Shown here: positions 51,938 to 62,653 of the stretch, piece after piece
Layout: each line of letters opens with the position of its first letter
Numbering within the stretch: position 1 is the first letter of the stretch
Origin: Thiohalocapsa sp.
Lineage (GTDB): Bacteria; Pseudomonadota; Gammaproteobacteria; Chromatiales; Chromatiaceae
Length of the DNA: 64,000 nt
Direction: 5' to 3'
NCBI RefSeq assembly: GCF_022340605.1
Contig: NZ_JAJDNQ010000018.1
Location: 19,424-83,423, forward strand
Position numbers and translations under genes: made by a program
The notes under the pieces: model-generated
The model's input: only the letters and a program-made list of their open reading frames with translations
Told to the model about the DNA's origin: nothing
Database searches by the model: none

Positions 51938-53071
51938 GTGGACGTCTCTTTACTTGACCGCCTGCGCGCCTGGCGCGACGCGAAGATGGCGAGCCCCGCC
52001 TTCCAGCGCTGGGCGGCGGACTTTCCGCTCACCCGCCTGGTGGCCGCGCGCCGCGCCCGGGGGCTGTTCGACATCACCGCCGGCTTTGTCTACTCGCAGA
52101 TTCTGTTCGCGTGTGTAGAGCTGGATCTGTTCGACAAGCTCGCCGAGCGCCCGCGCACCGCGGTCGATCTGGCACCGGAGATGGATATGAGCACCGCCGC
52201 CGCGGAGCGCCTGCTGCGCGCCGCCGTGGCCATCGACCTATTGGAACGGCGCGGCACCGGCGCCGACGGCAGCACCCGCTTCGGCCTCGGCAAGCTCGGC
52301 ATCGCCATGCCCGGCAACCCCGGCATCGCGGCCATGGTGCGGCATCACCGGATGCTCTACCACGACCTCGATGACCCGCTGGCGCTGTTCCGCGGCGGGC
52401 TCGAGGAGACCGAGCTCGGCCGCTACTGGTCCTACGCCGGCGCCGCCGACCCCGCCGCCGATGGCGATGAGCGCATCGCCCAGTACAGCACGCTGATGTC
52501 CGCGTCCAGCGGATTGGTGGCCGAGGACACCCTGGACGCCTATTCCCTGCGGAACCACCGCTGCCTGATGGACGTGGGCGGTGGCGAGGGCCGTTTCTTG
52601 ATGCAGGCAGGCGCGCGCTGGCCGCACCTGCAACTGATGCTGTTCGACCTGCCGGCGGTCGTCGCCCGCGCCGAGCAGAACTTCATCGATGCCGGCATGG
52701 CCGAGCGTGTGCGCCTGGTTGGCGGCGACATCAAGGCCGACGGGCTGCCCACCGGCGCGGACGTGATCTCCCTGGTGCGCGTCATCTTGGACCACAACGA
52801 CGACGGCGCCATGGCCATCCTGCGCGCCGTCCGTCAGGCGCTGCCGCTCGGCGGCACGCTGCTGGTGACCGAGCCCATGTCCGAGACGCCGGGTGCGGAG
52901 CCCGTTGGCGACGCCTACTTCGGTCTGTATCTGCTCGCCATGGGCAGCGGGCGCACCCGCCCGCCGCGTGAGCACCAAGCCCTGCTTGCCCGCGCCGGCT
53001 TCGGTGACATTCGGCTGGTGCGCACGCGCCGGCCGCTGCAGACGCGGGTCATCGTCGCCAAAGCCGCATAG
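51938..53071 (+). CDS. crtF: Carotenoid O-methyltransferase (CrtF)
   Basis: Methylates the tertiary hydroxyl of hydroxylated carotenoids using S-adenosylmethionine, a late step to spirilloxanthin or spheroidene. The 377-residue protein has the binding loop MDVGGGEGRFL near residue 210, LFDLP and the catalytic-region HNDDGAMAIL. It starts at GTG. The order crtE-crtF-bchC matches photosynthesis clusters of other purple bacteria. Confidence 0.92.
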   Translation: MDVSLLDRLRAWRDAKMASPAFQRWAADFPLTRLVAARRARGLFDITAGFVYSQILFACVELDLFDKLAERPRTAVDLAPEMDMSTAAAERLLRAAVAIDLLERRGTGADGSTRFGLGKLGIAMPGNPGIAAMVRHHRMLYHDLDDPLALFRGGLEETELGRYWSYAGAADPAADGDERIAQYSTLMSASSGLVAEDTLDAYSLRNHRCLMDVGGGEGRFLMQAGARWPHLQLMLFDLPAVVARAEQNFIDAGMAERVRLVGGDIKADGLPTGADVISLVRVILDHNDDGAMAILRAVRQALPLGGTLLVTEPMSETPGAEPVGDAYFGLYLLAMGSGRTRPPREHQALLARAGFGDIRLVRTRRPLQTRVIVAKAA

Positions 53072-53108
53072 TCCGCAGGGGATTGCCAAGCTTGGTTGAC
53101 AGGTGTAC

Positions 53109-53126
53109 TGTAAATTTATATTGACA
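53109..53126. promoter_or_regulatory. PpsR/CrtJ-type operator before bchC
   Basis: TGT-N12-ACA (TGTAAATTTATATTGACA) in an AT-rich stretch. Its right half is a TTGACA -35 element. TAGACT sixteen bases further on is the likely -10. An alternative pair uses TTGACA at 53096 and TATATT at 53117. The bchC promoter of Rhodobacter is built in the same way. Confidence 0.75.
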
Positions 53127-53235
53127 TCAGCGCGGGTCAAGCTAGACTGACACTACGTTGATCAGGCGGCCCCAGCCTGATGCCTTTGGGCATTCGACAC
53201 ACGCATCCGTATCTCAAGTGACCACCCCAGTTGAC

Positions 53236-54192
53236 ATGACAGCCCCCGCGCTCAGTGCGCAGGCCGTGGTGCTCCAGGAGCCCCGCCAGCTCACCTTGCG
53301 CAGGCTCGCGCTGACGCCGCCAGCTGCCGCGGACTGTGTGGTGGACATCGACTACAGCGGCATCAGCACCGGTACCGAGCGTCTGCTCTGGACCGGCCGC
53401 ATGCCGCCATTCCCGGGCATGGGCTATCCGCTGGTACCGGGTTACGAGTCCGTCGGCCGCGTGGTGGATGCCGGCCCCGAGAGCGGGCGCGCGGTGGGCG
53501 ACACGGTCTTCGTGCCCGGTGCCCGCTGCTATGAAGAGGCCAACGGCCTGTTCGGTGGCGCCGCATCCCGCGTCGTGGTGCCGGGTGCGCGGCTGTTGCC
53601 GGTGCCCGATGGTCTCGGCGAGCAGGGCGTGCTGCTGGCGCTGGGCGCCACGGCGGAGCACGCGGTTGCGGGCTCCGCGCATCCGCCGGAGCTCATCGTC
53701 GGCCATGGTGTGCTGGGGCGGCTCCTGGCGCGCGTCGTGCTGGCCCGGGGCGGCGAGCCGCCGCTGGTCTGGGAGACGAATCCGCAGCGCAGGGGCGGTG
53801 CCACGGGTTATGAGGTCATCGACCCGGCGCAGGATGAGCGCAAAGACTACAAGACCATCGTCGACGTCAGCGGCGACGCCTCGCTGCTGGACGGGCTGAT
53901 CGGGCGCCTTGCCCGCGGCGGCGAGATCGTGCTCGCTGGCTTCTACGAGGCGCCCATCAGCTTCGATTTCCCTCCCGCCTTCATGCGCGAGCTGCACCTG
54001 CGCGTGGCGGCGGAATTCAAAGAGCCGGACCTGGTGGCGGTGCGTGATGCGCTGGCCGAGGGGCGTCTGTCCTTCAACGGCCTGATCACCCACCGCAGCC
54101 CTGCCGCCGAGGCCGCCGCGGCCTACGAGACGGCCTTCAATGATCCGGCCTGCCTAAAAATGATTCTCGATTGGAGTGGTGCGAATGGGTAA
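53236..54192 (+). CDS. bchC: Bacteriochlorophyllide a dehydrogenase BchC
   Basis: Oxidises the 3-hydroxyethyl group late in bacteriochlorophyll a synthesis. The protein has about 318 residues with the zinc-alcohol-dehydrogenase-like plan, including SGISTGTERLLWTGRMP and GYPLVPGYESVG, which are diagnostic for BchC. The ATG at 53236 and a GTG at 53218 are both possible starts. Neither has a good ribosome site. It leads the bchCXYZ-puf superoperon. Confidence 0.95.
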   Translation: MTAPALSAQAVVLQEPRQLTLRRLALTPPAAADCVVDIDYSGISTGTERLLWTGRMPPFPGMGYPLVPGYESVGRVVDAGPESGRAVGDTVFVPGARCYEEANGLFGGAASRVVVPGARLLPVPDGLGEQGVLLALGATAEHAVAGSAHPPELIVGHGVLGRLLARVVLARGGEPPLVWETNPQRRGGATGYEVIDPAQDERKDYKTIVDVSGDASLLDGLIGRLARGGEIVLAGFYEAPISFDFPPAFMRELHLRVAAEFKEPDLVAVRDALAEGRLSFNGLITHRSPAAEAAAAYETAFNDPACLKMILDWSGANG

Positions 54193-55165
54193 CTCTGCGG
54201 CCAATACCGCCGTCAACGTCGGCTTGCCGGAACAGCCGGTGCCGGTGTCTGAATCTGCCAAAGATACGCAGATCATCGCGATCTACGGCAAGGGTGGGAT
54301 CGGCAAGAGTTTTACGCTCGCCAACCTGAGCTACATGATGGCGCAGCAGGGCAAGAAGGTGCTGCTCATCGGCTGCGACCCGAAGTCCGACACCACCACG
54401 CTGCTGTTCGGCGGCAAGGCGTGCCCGACCATCATCGAGACCTCCGCCAAGAAGAAGGCGGCCGGCGAGCCGGTGACCATCGGCGACGTCTGCTTCAAGC
54501 GCGACGGCGTCTTCGCCATGGAGCTGGGTGGCCCCGAGGTGGGCCGTGGCTGCGGCGGGCGCGGCATCATCCACGGCTTCGAGCTGCTGGAGGGTCTCGG
54601 CTTCCACGAGTGGGACTTCGACTACGTGCTGCTGGACTTCCTGGGCGACGTGGTCTGCGGCGGCTTCGGCCTGCCCATCGCCCGCGACATGTGCCAGAAG
54701 GTCATCGTCGTCGGCTCCAATGATCTGCAGTCCCTGTACGTCGCCAACAACGTCTGCTCCGCCGTCGAGTACTTCCGCGGACTGGGTGGCAACGTCGGCG
54801 TCGCCGGCATCGTCATCAACAAGGACGACGGCACCGGCGAGGCGCAAGCCTGGGCCGAGCAGGCCGGTGTGCCGGTGCTCGCGTCGATCCCGGCGAACGA
54901 GGACATCCGCCGCAAGAGCGCGGCCTACCAGATCGTCGGCATGCCTGGCGGCGAATGGGCGCCGCTGTTTGAGGGGCTGGGCACCAACGTCGCCGAGGCG
55001 CCGCCGATGCGCCCGAAGCCGCTGTCCGCGGATGCGCTGCTGAACCTCTTCTCCGGCGATGCGGTGGGCCGTGACGTGGTGCTGGAGCCGGCCACGGTGG
55101 AAGACATGTGCGGCAAGTCGAGCCTCGACAAGCCGTCGCTCGAAGTCATCTACGACGACGTCTGA
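54185..55165 (+). CDS. bchX: Chlorophyllide a reductase iron protein BchX
   Basis: NifH-like ATPase subunit of chlorophyllide a reductase. The 326-residue protein has the P-loop GKGGIGKS near residue 39 and cluster-ligand cysteines in GRGCGGRG and DVVCGGFG. The start has GGAG eight bases upstream and overlaps the bchC stop by 8 bp. It transfers electrons to BchYZ and is evolutionarily related to the nitrogenase iron protein. Confidence 0.97.
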   Translation: MGNSAANTAVNVGLPEQPVPVSESAKDTQIIAIYGKGGIGKSFTLANLSYMMAQQGKKVLLIGCDPKSDTTTLLFGGKACPTIIETSAKKKAAGEPVTIGDVCFKRDGVFAMELGGPEVGRGCGGRGIIHGFELLEGLGFHEWDFDYVLLDFLGDVVCGGFGLPIARDMCQKVIVVGSNDLQSLYVANNVCSAVEYFRGLGGNVGVAGIVINKDDGTGEAQAWAEQAGVPVLASIPANEDIRRKSAAYQIVGMPGGEWAPLFEGLGTNVAEAPPMRPKPLSADALLNLFSGDAVGRDVVLEPATVEDMCGKSSLDKPSLEVIYDDV

Positions 55166-55179
55166 GCGGGCAGCACGCA

Positions 55180-56865
55180 ATGCAGGCCAAAGTCTTCTAC
55201 ATGTCCGCCAGTGGCGGCGAGCGTGGCGACGAACGACGCGCCGCGGACGGCGAGGTCGTTTATGACGATGCCGCTTCCGCACCGCTGGGCAACGAGTCGA
55301 GCGTGAGCGCGCCCGACGCGCATGCGCCAGAGTCACATGCGCCAGAGTCACATGCGCCAGAGTCACATGCGCCAGAGTCACATGCGCCGCAGGCCGCCGT
55401 CGAGACACGGCAGGCCGATGGCGACGGGGCCGGCTGTCACGCCGGCGCCGCCGAGTTACGCCGGGCCGCAGAGGCCGCGGGTCAGAGCGAGTTGCTGCAA
55501 CGCCTTGCCACCGACTATCCAACCGGACCGCATGATCAGCCCCAGAGCATGTGCCCGGCTTTCGGTTCGCTCCGAGTCGGACTGCGCATGCGGCGCACCG
55601 CCACCGTGCTCTGCGGCTCGGCGTGTTGTGTTTACGGGCTCACCTTCACGAGCCACTTCTACGGTGCCAAGCGCTCGGTGGGCTACGTGCCCTTCGATTC
55701 CGAGACCCTGGTGACCGGCAAGCTGTTCGAGGACGTGCGCGAGGCGGTGCAGCAACTGGCCGACCCTGCCAAGTACGACGCCGTGGTGGTCACCAACCTG
55801 TGCGTGCCCACGGCCTCTGGCGTACCACTGCGCCTGTTGCCCAAGTCCGTCAACGGCGTGCGCATTATCGGCATCGACGTGCCCGGCTTCGGCGTGCCCA
55901 CGCACGCGGAGGCCAAGGACGTGCTCGCCGGCGCCATGCTGAAATACGCTCGCGGCGAAGCCGAGCAGGGGCCGGTGCAGGCTCCGCGGGGTGGCCGCAG
56001 CGAGAAGCCCACCATCACGCTGTTGGGCGAAATGTTCCCGGCCGACCCGGTCGGCGTCGGTATGTTGCTTGAGCCGCTGGGGCTCGCCGCCGGCCCGGTT
56101 GTGCCGACCCGAGAATGGCGCGAGCTCTATGCCGCGCTGGATTGCGCCGCCGTTGCCGCGATCCATCCCTACTACACCGCGTCCGTGCGTGAGTTCCAGG
56201 AGGCTGGGCGTCGTATCGTCGGCTCCGCGCCGGTGGGCCACGACGGCACCGCGGCTTGGCTCGAAGCCATCGCCGACGCCTGCAATGTGCCGGCCGCCAA
56301 CGTGGCCGCGGCCAAGAACGTCTTCCTGCCGGCCATTCGCGGCGCGCTCGCCCAGGCGCCCATCGACGGCACCATCACCGTGTCCGGCTACGAGGGCTCC
56401 GAGCTGCTGGTGGCCCGGTTGCTCATCGAGTCCGGCGCTCGGGTGCCGTACGTCGGCACCGCCGCGCCCAAGACCCCATGGTCCAAGCCGGATCTGGAGT
56501 GGCTCGAAGCCCATGGTGTCACGGTGCAGTTCCGCGCCGCGCTGGAGCAGGACAAGGCGGCCGTCGATGCGGTCAAGCCGGATCTCGCCATCGGCACCAC
56601 GCCGGTGGTGCAGCACGCCAAGCAGCAGCGCATCCCGGCGTTGTACTTCACCAATCTGATCTCGGCCCGTCCGCTCATGGGGCCTGCCGGTGCCGGTTCG
56701 CTGGCGCAGGTGATCAACGCGGCACTCGCCAGCCGCGCGCGCTTCGACCGGATGAACGCCTTCTTCGAGGGCGTCGGCGACGGCGACAGCGCCGGCATCT
56801 GGGACCGCATGCCCGCACCCCGCGCCGCGAAGCCGGTGCGCAAGACGGGTGGAGGTCGCAGCTGA
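55180..56865 (+). CDS. bchY: Chlorophyllide a reductase subunit BchY
   Basis: NifD-like catalytic subunit of chlorophyllide a reductase. The protein has 561 residues, about 60 more than most. The excess is an N-terminal extension of low complexity with four to five tandem copies of HAPES, encoded by a perfect 15-bp DNA repeat at 55321-55380. The core begins near residue 90 and has cluster ligands in [10 protein letters not shown] and [10 protein letters not shown]. The ATG at 55180 lies 14 bp after bchX. Confidence 0.95.
   Translation: MQAKVFYMSASGGERGDERRAADGEVVYDDAASAPLGNESSVSAPDAHAPESHAPESHAPESHAPESHAPQAAVETRQADGDGAGCHAGAAELRRAAEAAGQSELLQRLATDYPTGPHDQPQSMCPAFGSLRVGLRMRRTATVLCGSACCVYGLTFTSHFYGAKRSVGYVPFDSETLVTGKLFEDVREAVQQLADPAKYDAVVVTNLCVPTASGVPLRLLPKSVNGVRIIGIDVPGFGVPTHAEAKDVLAGAMLKYARGEAEQGPVQAPRGGRSEKPTITLLGEMFPADPVGVGMLLEPLGLAAGPVVPTREWRELYAALDCAAVAAIHPYYTASVREFQEAGRRIVGSAPVGHDGTAAWLEAIADACNVPAANVAAAKNVFLPAIRGALAQAPIDGTITVSGYEGSELLVARLLIESGARVPYVGTAAPKTPWSKPDLEWLEAHGVTVQFRAALEQDKAAVDAVKPDLAIGTTPVVQHAKQQRIPALYFTNLISARPLMGPAGAGSLAQVINAALASRARFDRMNAFFEGVGDGDSAGIWDRMPAPRAAKPVRKTGGGRS
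55321..55380 (+). repeat. Four perfect 15-bp tandem repeats in bchY
   Basis: Unit catgcgccagagtca, four identical copies in frame, giving (HAPES)4. Perfect identity suggests recent expansion by slippage. Confidence 0.95.
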
Positions 56866-58331
56866 TGCTGATCCAAGACCTCGATCGCGCCGGTGGCTAC
56901 TGGGGCTCCGTGTATGTCTTCACGGCCGTGAAGGGCATGCAGGTCATCATCGACGGCCCCGTGGGCTGCGAGAACCTGCCCGTCACCGCGGTGCTGCACT
57001 ACACCGACGCGCTGCCGCCACATGAACTGCCAGTGGTGGTCACGGGGCTCGGCGAAGAGGAACTGGGCCAAGAGGGCACCGAGGGTGCCATGCGCCGCGC
57101 GTTTGCCACGCTCGACGAATCCAAGCCCGCCGTGGTGGTGACTGGCTCCATCGCCGAGATGATCGGCGGCGGTGTGACGCCGTCCGGCACCACCATTCAG
57201 CGCTTCCTGCCACGCACCATCGACGAGGACCAGTGGCAGTCCTCCGATCGCGCCATGTTCTGGCTGTGGCAGCAGTATGGACTGAAGAACGGGAAGATGC
57301 CGAAGCCGCGCGCGCGCAAGGAAGGCGACAAGCCTCGCGTAAACATCGTCGGCCCGATCTACGGCATGTTCAACACTTGGTCGGACCTGGCGGAGGTGCG
57401 CAGGCTCATCGAGGGCATCGGCGCCGAGGTCAACATGACCTTCCCGCTCGGCACGCATCTGGACCACATCCCGCGGCTGGTGGACGCCGACGTCAACGTC
57501 TGCCTCTACCGCGAATTTGGTCGCAAGCTCTGCGAGGCGTTGGAGAAGCCCTACCTGCAGGCGCCCATTGGGCTGCACAGCACGACCAAGTTCCTCCGCG
57601 CCTTGGGGGAACTCCTGGGTCTCGACCCGGAGCCGTTCATTGAGCGCGAGAAGCACACGACCATCAAGCCCATTTGGGACCTGTGGCGCTCCGTGACGCA
57701 GGATTTCTTCGGCACCGCGAGCTTCGGCATCGCTGCCACCGAGACCTATGCCCGCGGTGTGCGGCACTTCCTCGAAGACGAGCTGGGGCTGCCCTGCAAC
57801 TTCGCCTTCGCGCGCCGCCCCGGGCAGAAGCCGGACAATGATGCGGTGCGTAGTGCCGTGCACGAGAAGACACCGCTGGTTCTCTTCGGGGGCTACAACG
57901 AGCGCATGTACCTCGCGGAGATCGGCGGCCGCGCGGCCTACATCCCGGCATCGCTGCCCGGGACCATTGTCCGTCGTCACACCGGTACCCCGTTCATGGG
58001 TTACGCGGGCGCGACCTACCTGATCCAGGAGGTCTGCAACGCCCTGTTTGACGCCCTGTTCAACATCCTGCCCCTGGGCACAGAGCTGGATCAGGTGGAC
58101 GCGACGCCGTCGCGGCTCGCCGCCGAAAACCGCCAGCTGCCCTGGGACGCGGAGGCCAAGCAGCAAATGGATCGCATGCTCGAGGCCTACCCGATGCTGA
58201 CCCGCATCTCCGCGGCGAAGCGTCTGCGCGATGCGGCTGAGCAGGCCGCCCGCGACGCTGGCGAGGAGCAGGTCACGATTGCGCGTGTCCGTGCCGCACG
58301 CGACGCGCTCAGCGGAGGTCGGGCCGCATGA
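56865..58331 (+). CDS. bchZ: Chlorophyllide a reductase subunit BchZ
   Basis: NifK-like partner of BchY. The 488-residue protein begins [19 protein letters not shown] and has the cluster cysteine in [12 protein letters not shown] near residue 35. The start overlaps the bchY stop (TGATG) and follows a good ribosome site (GGAGG). The C-terminal helix ([19 protein letters not shown]) is typical of BchZ. Confidence 0.97.
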   Translation: MLIQDLDRAGGYWGSVYVFTAVKGMQVIIDGPVGCENLPVTAVLHYTDALPPHELPVVVTGLGEEELGQEGTEGAMRRAFATLDESKPAVVVTGSIAEMIGGGVTPSGTTIQRFLPRTIDEDQWQSSDRAMFWLWQQYGLKNGKMPKPRARKEGDKPRVNIVGPIYGMFNTWSDLAEVRRLIEGIGAEVNMTFPLGTHLDHIPRLVDADVNVCLYREFGRKLCEALEKPYLQAPIGLHSTTKFLRALGELLGLDPEPFIEREKHTTIKPIWDLWRSVTQDFFGTASFGIAATETYARGVRHFLEDELGLPCNFAFARRPGQKPDNDAVRSAVHEKTPLVLFGGYNERMYLAEIGGRAAYIPASLPGTIVRRHTGTPFMGYAGATYLIQEVCNALFDALFNILPLGTELDQVDATPSRLAAENRQLPWDAEAKQQMDRMLEAYPMLTRISAAKRLRDAAEQAARDAGEEQVTIARVRAARDALSGGRAA

Positions 58332-58528
58332 AGATGCAGATCAGCATCTCAGCGGTTCGGCACCGTGAATCCCGGCTGCCGCGAGCGAACGCCTCGCGCT
58401 ACTCGCGGCACGCCGATCCTTCGCCAGGCCAGTCCGTCTCGCGGTGCGGGGCGGTCGCGCAGTCCGCGGTCATCACCGATGGCGGCGACACGCAGCGCAC
58501 ATGCGCCGCCGGCCTGACGGCCCTTTGA
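58328..58528 (+). CDS. Small ORF in the pufQ position
   Basis: A 66-residue frame starting [20 protein letters not shown], whose ATG overlaps the bchZ stop (ATGA). In alphaproteobacteria pufQ occupies this position, but this peptide lacks a membrane helix and does not resemble PufQ. The GGAGG ten bases upstream could serve as its ribosome site. It may be a leader peptide or a chance frame. Confidence 0.3.
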   Translation: MKMQISISAVRHRESRLPRANASRYSRHADPSPGQSVSRCGAVAQSAVITDGGDTQRTCAAGLTAL

Positions 58529-58549
58529 ACCTCACTGGAGGGTTATCCC

Positions 58550-58690
58550 ATGGCAGACAAGAGCTTGACCGGCATCAGCGAAGAAGAGGCCCAGGAGTTT
58601 CATGGCATTTTCACGCAGAGCATGACGGGCTTCATCGGTGTGGCCGTCTTCGCGCATATCCTCGCTTGGCTGTGGCGCCCTTGGCTGTAA
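58550..58690 (+). CDS. pufB: LH1 beta polypeptide, first copy
   Basis: A 46-residue light-harvesting 1 antenna protein with one membrane helix. The bacteriochlorophyll ligand histidine is in [13 protein letters not shown] near the C-terminus, and [11 protein letters not shown] is the conserved N-terminal part. A GGAGG ribosome site precedes it. Confidence 0.97.
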   Translation: MADKSLTGISEEEAQEFHGIFTQSMTGFIGVAVFAHILAWLWRPWL

Positions 58691-58876
58691 TTGGTGACTG
58701 CGCAACCTCGCGCCCGGCGTGAGCTGCGCGTCATTCACCGTACTCGGTCGTCTTGAACTGCATCGCTCGACGGTATTCGAAGTTGTCTCGTGCACGACTG
58801 CCGGCCCGGCAGCGTCGACTGGACAAACCGCAACGATGCACTTGGTTCGACATCACCTCACACGCGGAGAGCAACA

Positions 58877-59068
58877 ATGAACGGTCTTCACAAAATCTGG
58901 ATGATCATCAACCCGACCATGGCGCTGATCGGCCTGTTCGTCTTCCTGATCGTTCTCGCGATCGGGATCCACTTCATCCTGCTGAGCACCACCGACTTCA
59001 ACTGGCTGGAAGACGGGATTCCCGCGGTGCAGGTTGCGGCATCGGCCGTCGTGCCGCAGCAGATGTAG
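58877..59068 (+). CDS. pufA: LH1 alpha polypeptide, first copy
   Basis: A 63-residue antenna protein. HKIWMIINP starts the helix and the ligand histidine lies in [14 protein letters not shown]. The C-terminal tail (about 15 residues) differs from the two later copies. Confidence 0.97.
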   Translation: MNGLHKIWMIINPTMALIGLFVFLIVLAIGIHFILLSTTDFNWLEDGIPAVQVAASAVVPQQM

Positions 59069-59128
59069 GGGCCTGACAAGTTGACGGCGTACGCGGCACG
59101 GGCTGTGCGCAGCCGTCGATCTCGCGAG

Positions 59129-59153
59129 GCGGGCGCCGCCCCCGGGGCGGCCC
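59129..59153 (+). other. Intercistronic hairpin between pufA1 and pufL
   Basis: A GC-only stem (GCCGCCCC / GGGGCGGC) with almost no loop. In Rhodobacter hairpins at this place protect the upstream pufBA message so that more antenna than reaction centre is made. A similar role is likely here. Confidence 0.6.
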
Positions 59154-59172
59154 CCAAGCAGAGGAATTCCTA

Positions 59173-59997
59173 ATGGCCATGCTGAGTTTTGAGAAAAAAT
59201 ACCGCGTTCGTGGCGGTACCTTGGTGGGAGGGGACCTATTCGACTTCTGGGTGGGGCCGTTTTATGTCGGCTTCTTCGGGGTCACCTCGGTCTTCTTCGC
59301 CACCCTGGGCACGCTGCTCATCGTCTGGGGAGCGGTCATGGGGCCGACCCAGAACATCTGGCGCATCAGTATTGCGCCGCCTGACCTTAGCTACGGGCTG
59401 AACATGGCCCCGCTGGCCGAAGGCGGGCTTTGGCAAATCATCACCATCTGCGCCATCGGTGCCTTCGTCTCGTGGGCGCTGCGGCAGGTGGAGATCTCCC
59501 GCAAGCTGGGCATCGGGCTGCACGTACCTTTTGCGTTCAGCTTCGCGATCCTGGCTTATGTCACGCTCACCGTCATTCGGCCGATCCTGCTGGGTGCATG
59601 GGGTCATGGCTTCCCGTACGGCATCTTCAGCCACCTGGACTGGGTGTCGAACGTTGGATACCAGTACCTGCACTTCCACTACAACCCGGCCCACATGCTG
59701 GCGATCACGTTCTTCTTTACGAACTGTCTGGCGCTGGCGTTGCACGGCTCGCTGATCCTGTCTATGGTCAATCCGCAGAAAGGCGAGCCGGTGAAGACCG
59801 CCGAGCACGAGAACACCTTCTTCCGTGACTTCGTCGGTTATTCCATCGGCGCCCTGGCCATCCATCGCCTGGGCCTGTTCCTCGCCATCAACGCCGCGTT
59901 CTGGAGCGCCGTTTGCATCGTCATCAGCGGTCCGTTCTGGACCCACGGGTGGCCGGAATGGTGGAACTGGTGGCTGCAGATCCCCTTGTGGTCATAA
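59173..59997 (+). CDS. pufL: Reaction centre L subunit
   Basis: Core subunit of the type-2 photosynthetic reaction centre, five membrane helices, 274 residues. The special-pair ligand histidine is in [11 protein letters not shown] and iron-ligand histidines are in ALHGSLILS and [10 protein letters not shown] ribosome site (AGAGGA) lies nine bases upstream. Confidence 0.98.
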   Translation: MAMLSFEKKYRVRGGTLVGGDLFDFWVGPFYVGFFGVTSVFFATLGTLLIVWGAVMGPTQNIWRISIAPPDLSYGLNMAPLAEGGLWQIITICAIGAFVSWALRQVEISRKLGIGLHVPFAFSFAILAYVTLTVIRPILLGAWGHGFPYGIFSHLDWVSNVGYQYLHFHYNPAHMLAITFFFTNCLALALHGSLILSMVNPQKGEPVKTAEHENTFFRDFVGYSIGALAIHRLGLFLAINAAFWSAVCIVISGPFWTHGWPEWWNWWLQIPLWS

Positions 59998-60009
59998 GAG
60001 GACACCGAC

Positions 60010-60984
60010 ATGGCCGAATATCAAAACATCTTCAACAAGGTTCAGATCCGCGAGCCTGGCTATCCCGGTGTTGCTCTCCCCAAGGGCGAGTTGCCGCGGC
60101 TCGGCAGGCCGATCTTCAACTACTGGCTGGGCAAGATCGGTGATGCGCAGATCGGACCCCTCTACCTCGGCTTTGCCGGCGTAGCGTCTCTGATCTGCGG
60201 TTTCATCGCCATCGAGATCATCGGCTTCAATATGGCCGCCTCGGTGGACTGGAGCCCGATCCTGTTCCTGAAGAACTTCTTCTGGTTGGCCCTCGAGCCG
60301 CCACCGCCGTCCTACGGGCTCACCTTCCCGCCGCTCGGCGACGGTGGCTGGTGGCTGATCGCGGGCTTCTTCCTCACGGCGTCCATCCTGCTGTGGTGGC
60401 TTCGCACCTACCAGCGCGCCATCGCGCTCGGCACTGGCACGCACATCGCATGGGCGTTCGCGGCGGCGATCTTCTTCTACCTGTCCCTCGGCTTCATTCG
60501 GCCGATCCTGATGGGTAGCTGGGGTGAGGCACCGCCGTTCGGGATCTTCCCGCACCTGGACTGGACCGCGGCGATCTCGATCCGCTACGGCAACTTCTAC
60601 TACAACCCGTTCCATGCGCTCTCCATTGCGTTCCTGTACGGCTCTGCGGTGCTGTTCGCGATGCACGGTGGCACGATCCTGGCCACGTCCCGCTATGGCG
60701 GCGACCGTGAGATCGACCAGATCACCGACCGCGGCACCGCGTCGGAGCGTGCCATGCTGCTGTGGCGCTGGACCATGGGCTTCAACGCCTCGATGGAATC
60801 CATCCATCGCTGGGCGTGGTGGTTCGCGGTGCTGACGGTGATCACCGCCGGTCTCGGCATCCTGCTTACCGGCACCGTGGTCGAGAACTGGTACCTGTGG
60901 GGTGTCAAGCACGGCATCGTGGCGCCCTATCCGTCCGAACTGACGGTCCAGGATCCGAGCCTGTTGCAGGGGGTGTCGCAATGA
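60010..60984 (+). CDS. pufM: Reaction centre M subunit
   Basis: Partner of PufL, 324 residues, five helices. The special-pair region is [12 protein letters not shown] and the iron ligands are in MHGGTIL and IHRWAWW, with the ligand glutamate in GGDREIDQI. It follows pufL by 12 bp with an AGAGGA ribosome site. Confidence 0.98.
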   Translation: MAEYQNIFNKVQIREPGYPGVALPKGELPRLGRPIFNYWLGKIGDAQIGPLYLGFAGVASLICGFIAIEIIGFNMAASVDWSPILFLKNFFWLALEPPPPSYGLTFPPLGDGGWWLIAGFFLTASILLWWLRTYQRAIALGTGTHIAWAFAAAIFFYLSLGFIRPILMGSWGEAPPFGIFPHLDWTAAISIRYGNFYYNPFHALSIAFLYGSAVLFAMHGGTILATSRYGGDREIDQITDRGTASERAMLLWRWTMGFNASMESIHRWAWWFAVLTVITAGLGILLTGTVVENWYLWGVKHGIVAPYPSELTVQDPSLLQGVSQ

Positions 60985-62312
60985 AAATCGTGACTGCCAA
61001 GACGCTGGTGCTGGCCGCCGTCGGTGCGGGAGCGCTGCTCGCGGGCTGCGAGGCACCGCCGCCGGAAATCGTGCAAAACGGTTACCGGGGCCTGCAGATG
61101 CAGACCGTCTACAACCCGAAGCTCCTGCGGAAGTCTCTGGAGGCGAACGTGCCGCCGGAGCCGATCCCCGCAGCGCTGCCGGGCGGACCGAAGGCGAAGG
61201 ACGTGTACAAGAACGTCCAGGTGTTGGGTGAGCTCACCGTTGCCGAGTTCAACCGCATCATGGTGGCGTTCACGAACTGGGTGGCCCCGAAGGAAGGGTG
61301 CTACTACTGCCACGTGAACGAGGGCTTCGAGTACGACGGCATCTACACCAAGGTCGTCGCTCGGCGCATGATCCAGATGACGCAGGACACCAACGCGAAC
61401 TGGAAGGACCACGTCGCGAACACCGGCGTCACCTGTTATACATGCCACCGGGGCAACCCCGTGCCGCCTTACACCTGGGTCACCGACCCCGGTCCGAGGG
61501 CGGCCTCGGGTCTTGCGCCTTCGGGGCAGAACATTGCCTCGAAGACCGTGGCCTACGCGGCCTTGCCCTATGATCCATTTACGCCGTTCCTGCTGAACGA
61601 CAACGACATCCGGATCATCGGCGACACCGCGCTGCCGCAGGGCAATCGCAGTTCCATCAAGCAGGCGGAGTGGACCTACGGCCTGATGATGCATATCTCG
61701 CAGGCGCTCGGTGTCAACTGCACCTATTGCCACAATAGCCGTTCGTTCTATTCCTGGGATCAGAGCGCGCCGCAGCGGACCACCGCGTGGTATGCCATCC
61801 GCCACGTCCGGGCTCTGAACAACGACTACGTGGTGCCGCTGTCTGAGGTGCTTCCCGACAGCCGCAAGGGACCGCTGGGTGACGTGTACAAGGTTTACTG
61901 CACGACCTGCCACCAGGGCGCGTACAAGCCGCTCTACGCCGCACAGATGCTGAAGGACTATCCGGCACTTGCGCAGCCGCTGCCGGAAGGTGGCCTGGAA
62001 GCCGTGAAGGCTGCGGCGGAAGCCGAAGCAGCGAAGGCAGAGGCCGCGGCTGCTCCGGCGGAAGAGCAGCAGGCCACGGCCGAGTCCGCGGAGGCGCCGG
62101 CTCCGGCCGCAGCCGAGGAGCAGCCGGCGCAGGAAGCAGCAGCGCCCGCGGAGGAGGCCGCGCCTGAGGCAGAGCCAGCAGCAGCACCGGCCGAGGCAGC
62201 ACCGGCAGAAGCCGCCCCGTCGGCGAAGCCCCAGCTGCGCTATCCGCCGCCGAGCATGATGCAGTACCCACCGCCGCCGTTGCAGGTTCCGCCGGCTCCG
62301 GCCGGGCGCTGA
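60981..62312 (+). CDS. pufC: Reaction centre tetraheme cytochrome c subunit
   Basis: Donates electrons to the oxidised special pair. The lipobox is LLAGC near residue 23. The heme sites start at Cys107 (CYYCH), Cys152 (CYTCH), Cys247 (CTYCH) and Cys307 (CTTCH). The 443-residue protein is about 90 residues longer than usual. The excess is a C-terminal tail from about residue 335, first Ala/Glu-rich, then Pro-rich ([20 protein letters not shown]). The ATG overlaps the pufM stop (ATGA). Confidence 0.97.
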   Translation: MKIVTAKTLVLAAVGAGALLAGCEAPPPEIVQNGYRGLQMQTVYNPKLLRKSLEANVPPEPIPAALPGGPKAKDVYKNVQVLGELTVAEFNRIMVAFTNWVAPKEGCYYCHVNEGFEYDGIYTKVVARRMIQMTQDTNANWKDHVANTGVTCYTCHRGNPVPPYTWVTDPGPRAASGLAPSGQNIASKTVAYAALPYDPFTPFLLNDNDIRIIGDTALPQGNRSSIKQAEWTYGLMMHISQALGVNCTYCHNSRSFYSWDQSAPQRTTAWYAIRHVRALNNDYVVPLSEVLPDSRKGPLGDVYKVYCTTCHQGAYKPLYAAQMLKDYPALAQPLPEGGLEAVKAAAEAEAAKAEAAAAPAEEQQATAESAEAPAPAAAEEQPAQEAAAPAEEAAPEAEPAAAPAEAAPAEAAPSAKPQLRYPPPSMMQYPPPPLQVPPAPAGR

Positions 62313-62425
62313 GGTAGCGCCTGCAACCCGGCATTGACCAGGACCTCACGGGTGACGGACCACCCGGTCCAAACCGGTCGTCGGCGCAGCCGCCGGCCAT
62401 CATCTGACCACGAGAGGCATTACCA

Positions 62426-62569
62426 ATGGCTGACGACAAGAGCATGAGCGGTCTGACCGAAGAAGAGGCGCAGGAGTTCCATGGCATCTTCATGCAGAGC
62501 ATGAACGGCTTTCTCGGCGTCGCAGCGTTTGCGCACGTCCTGGCCTGGCTCTGGCGTCCGTGGCTGTAA
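62426..62569 (+). CDS. pufB: LH1 beta polypeptide, second copy
   Basis: A 47-residue copy starting [20 protein letters not shown] and ending AWLWRPWL. The sequence is almost identical to the third copy and slightly different from the first, so the second and third pairs probably arose by duplication after the first. Confidence 0.96.
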   Translation: MADDKSMSGLTEEEAQEFHGIFMQSMNGFLGVAAFAHVLAWLWRPWL

Positions 62570-62653
62570 GCGCGACCTGATCGTAATGACCCTAGGTGCG
62601 CGGGAGGCCGCGTCAGGCGTCTCCCGCCCCGCAACCGTAAACGGAGTCAATCC

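Noticed and set aside
55321..55380. Tandem repeat considered as a CRISPR array
   Set aside because: Units are contiguous, 15 bp long, in frame and without spacers. No cas genes are present, and no CRISPR array was seen anywhere in the window.
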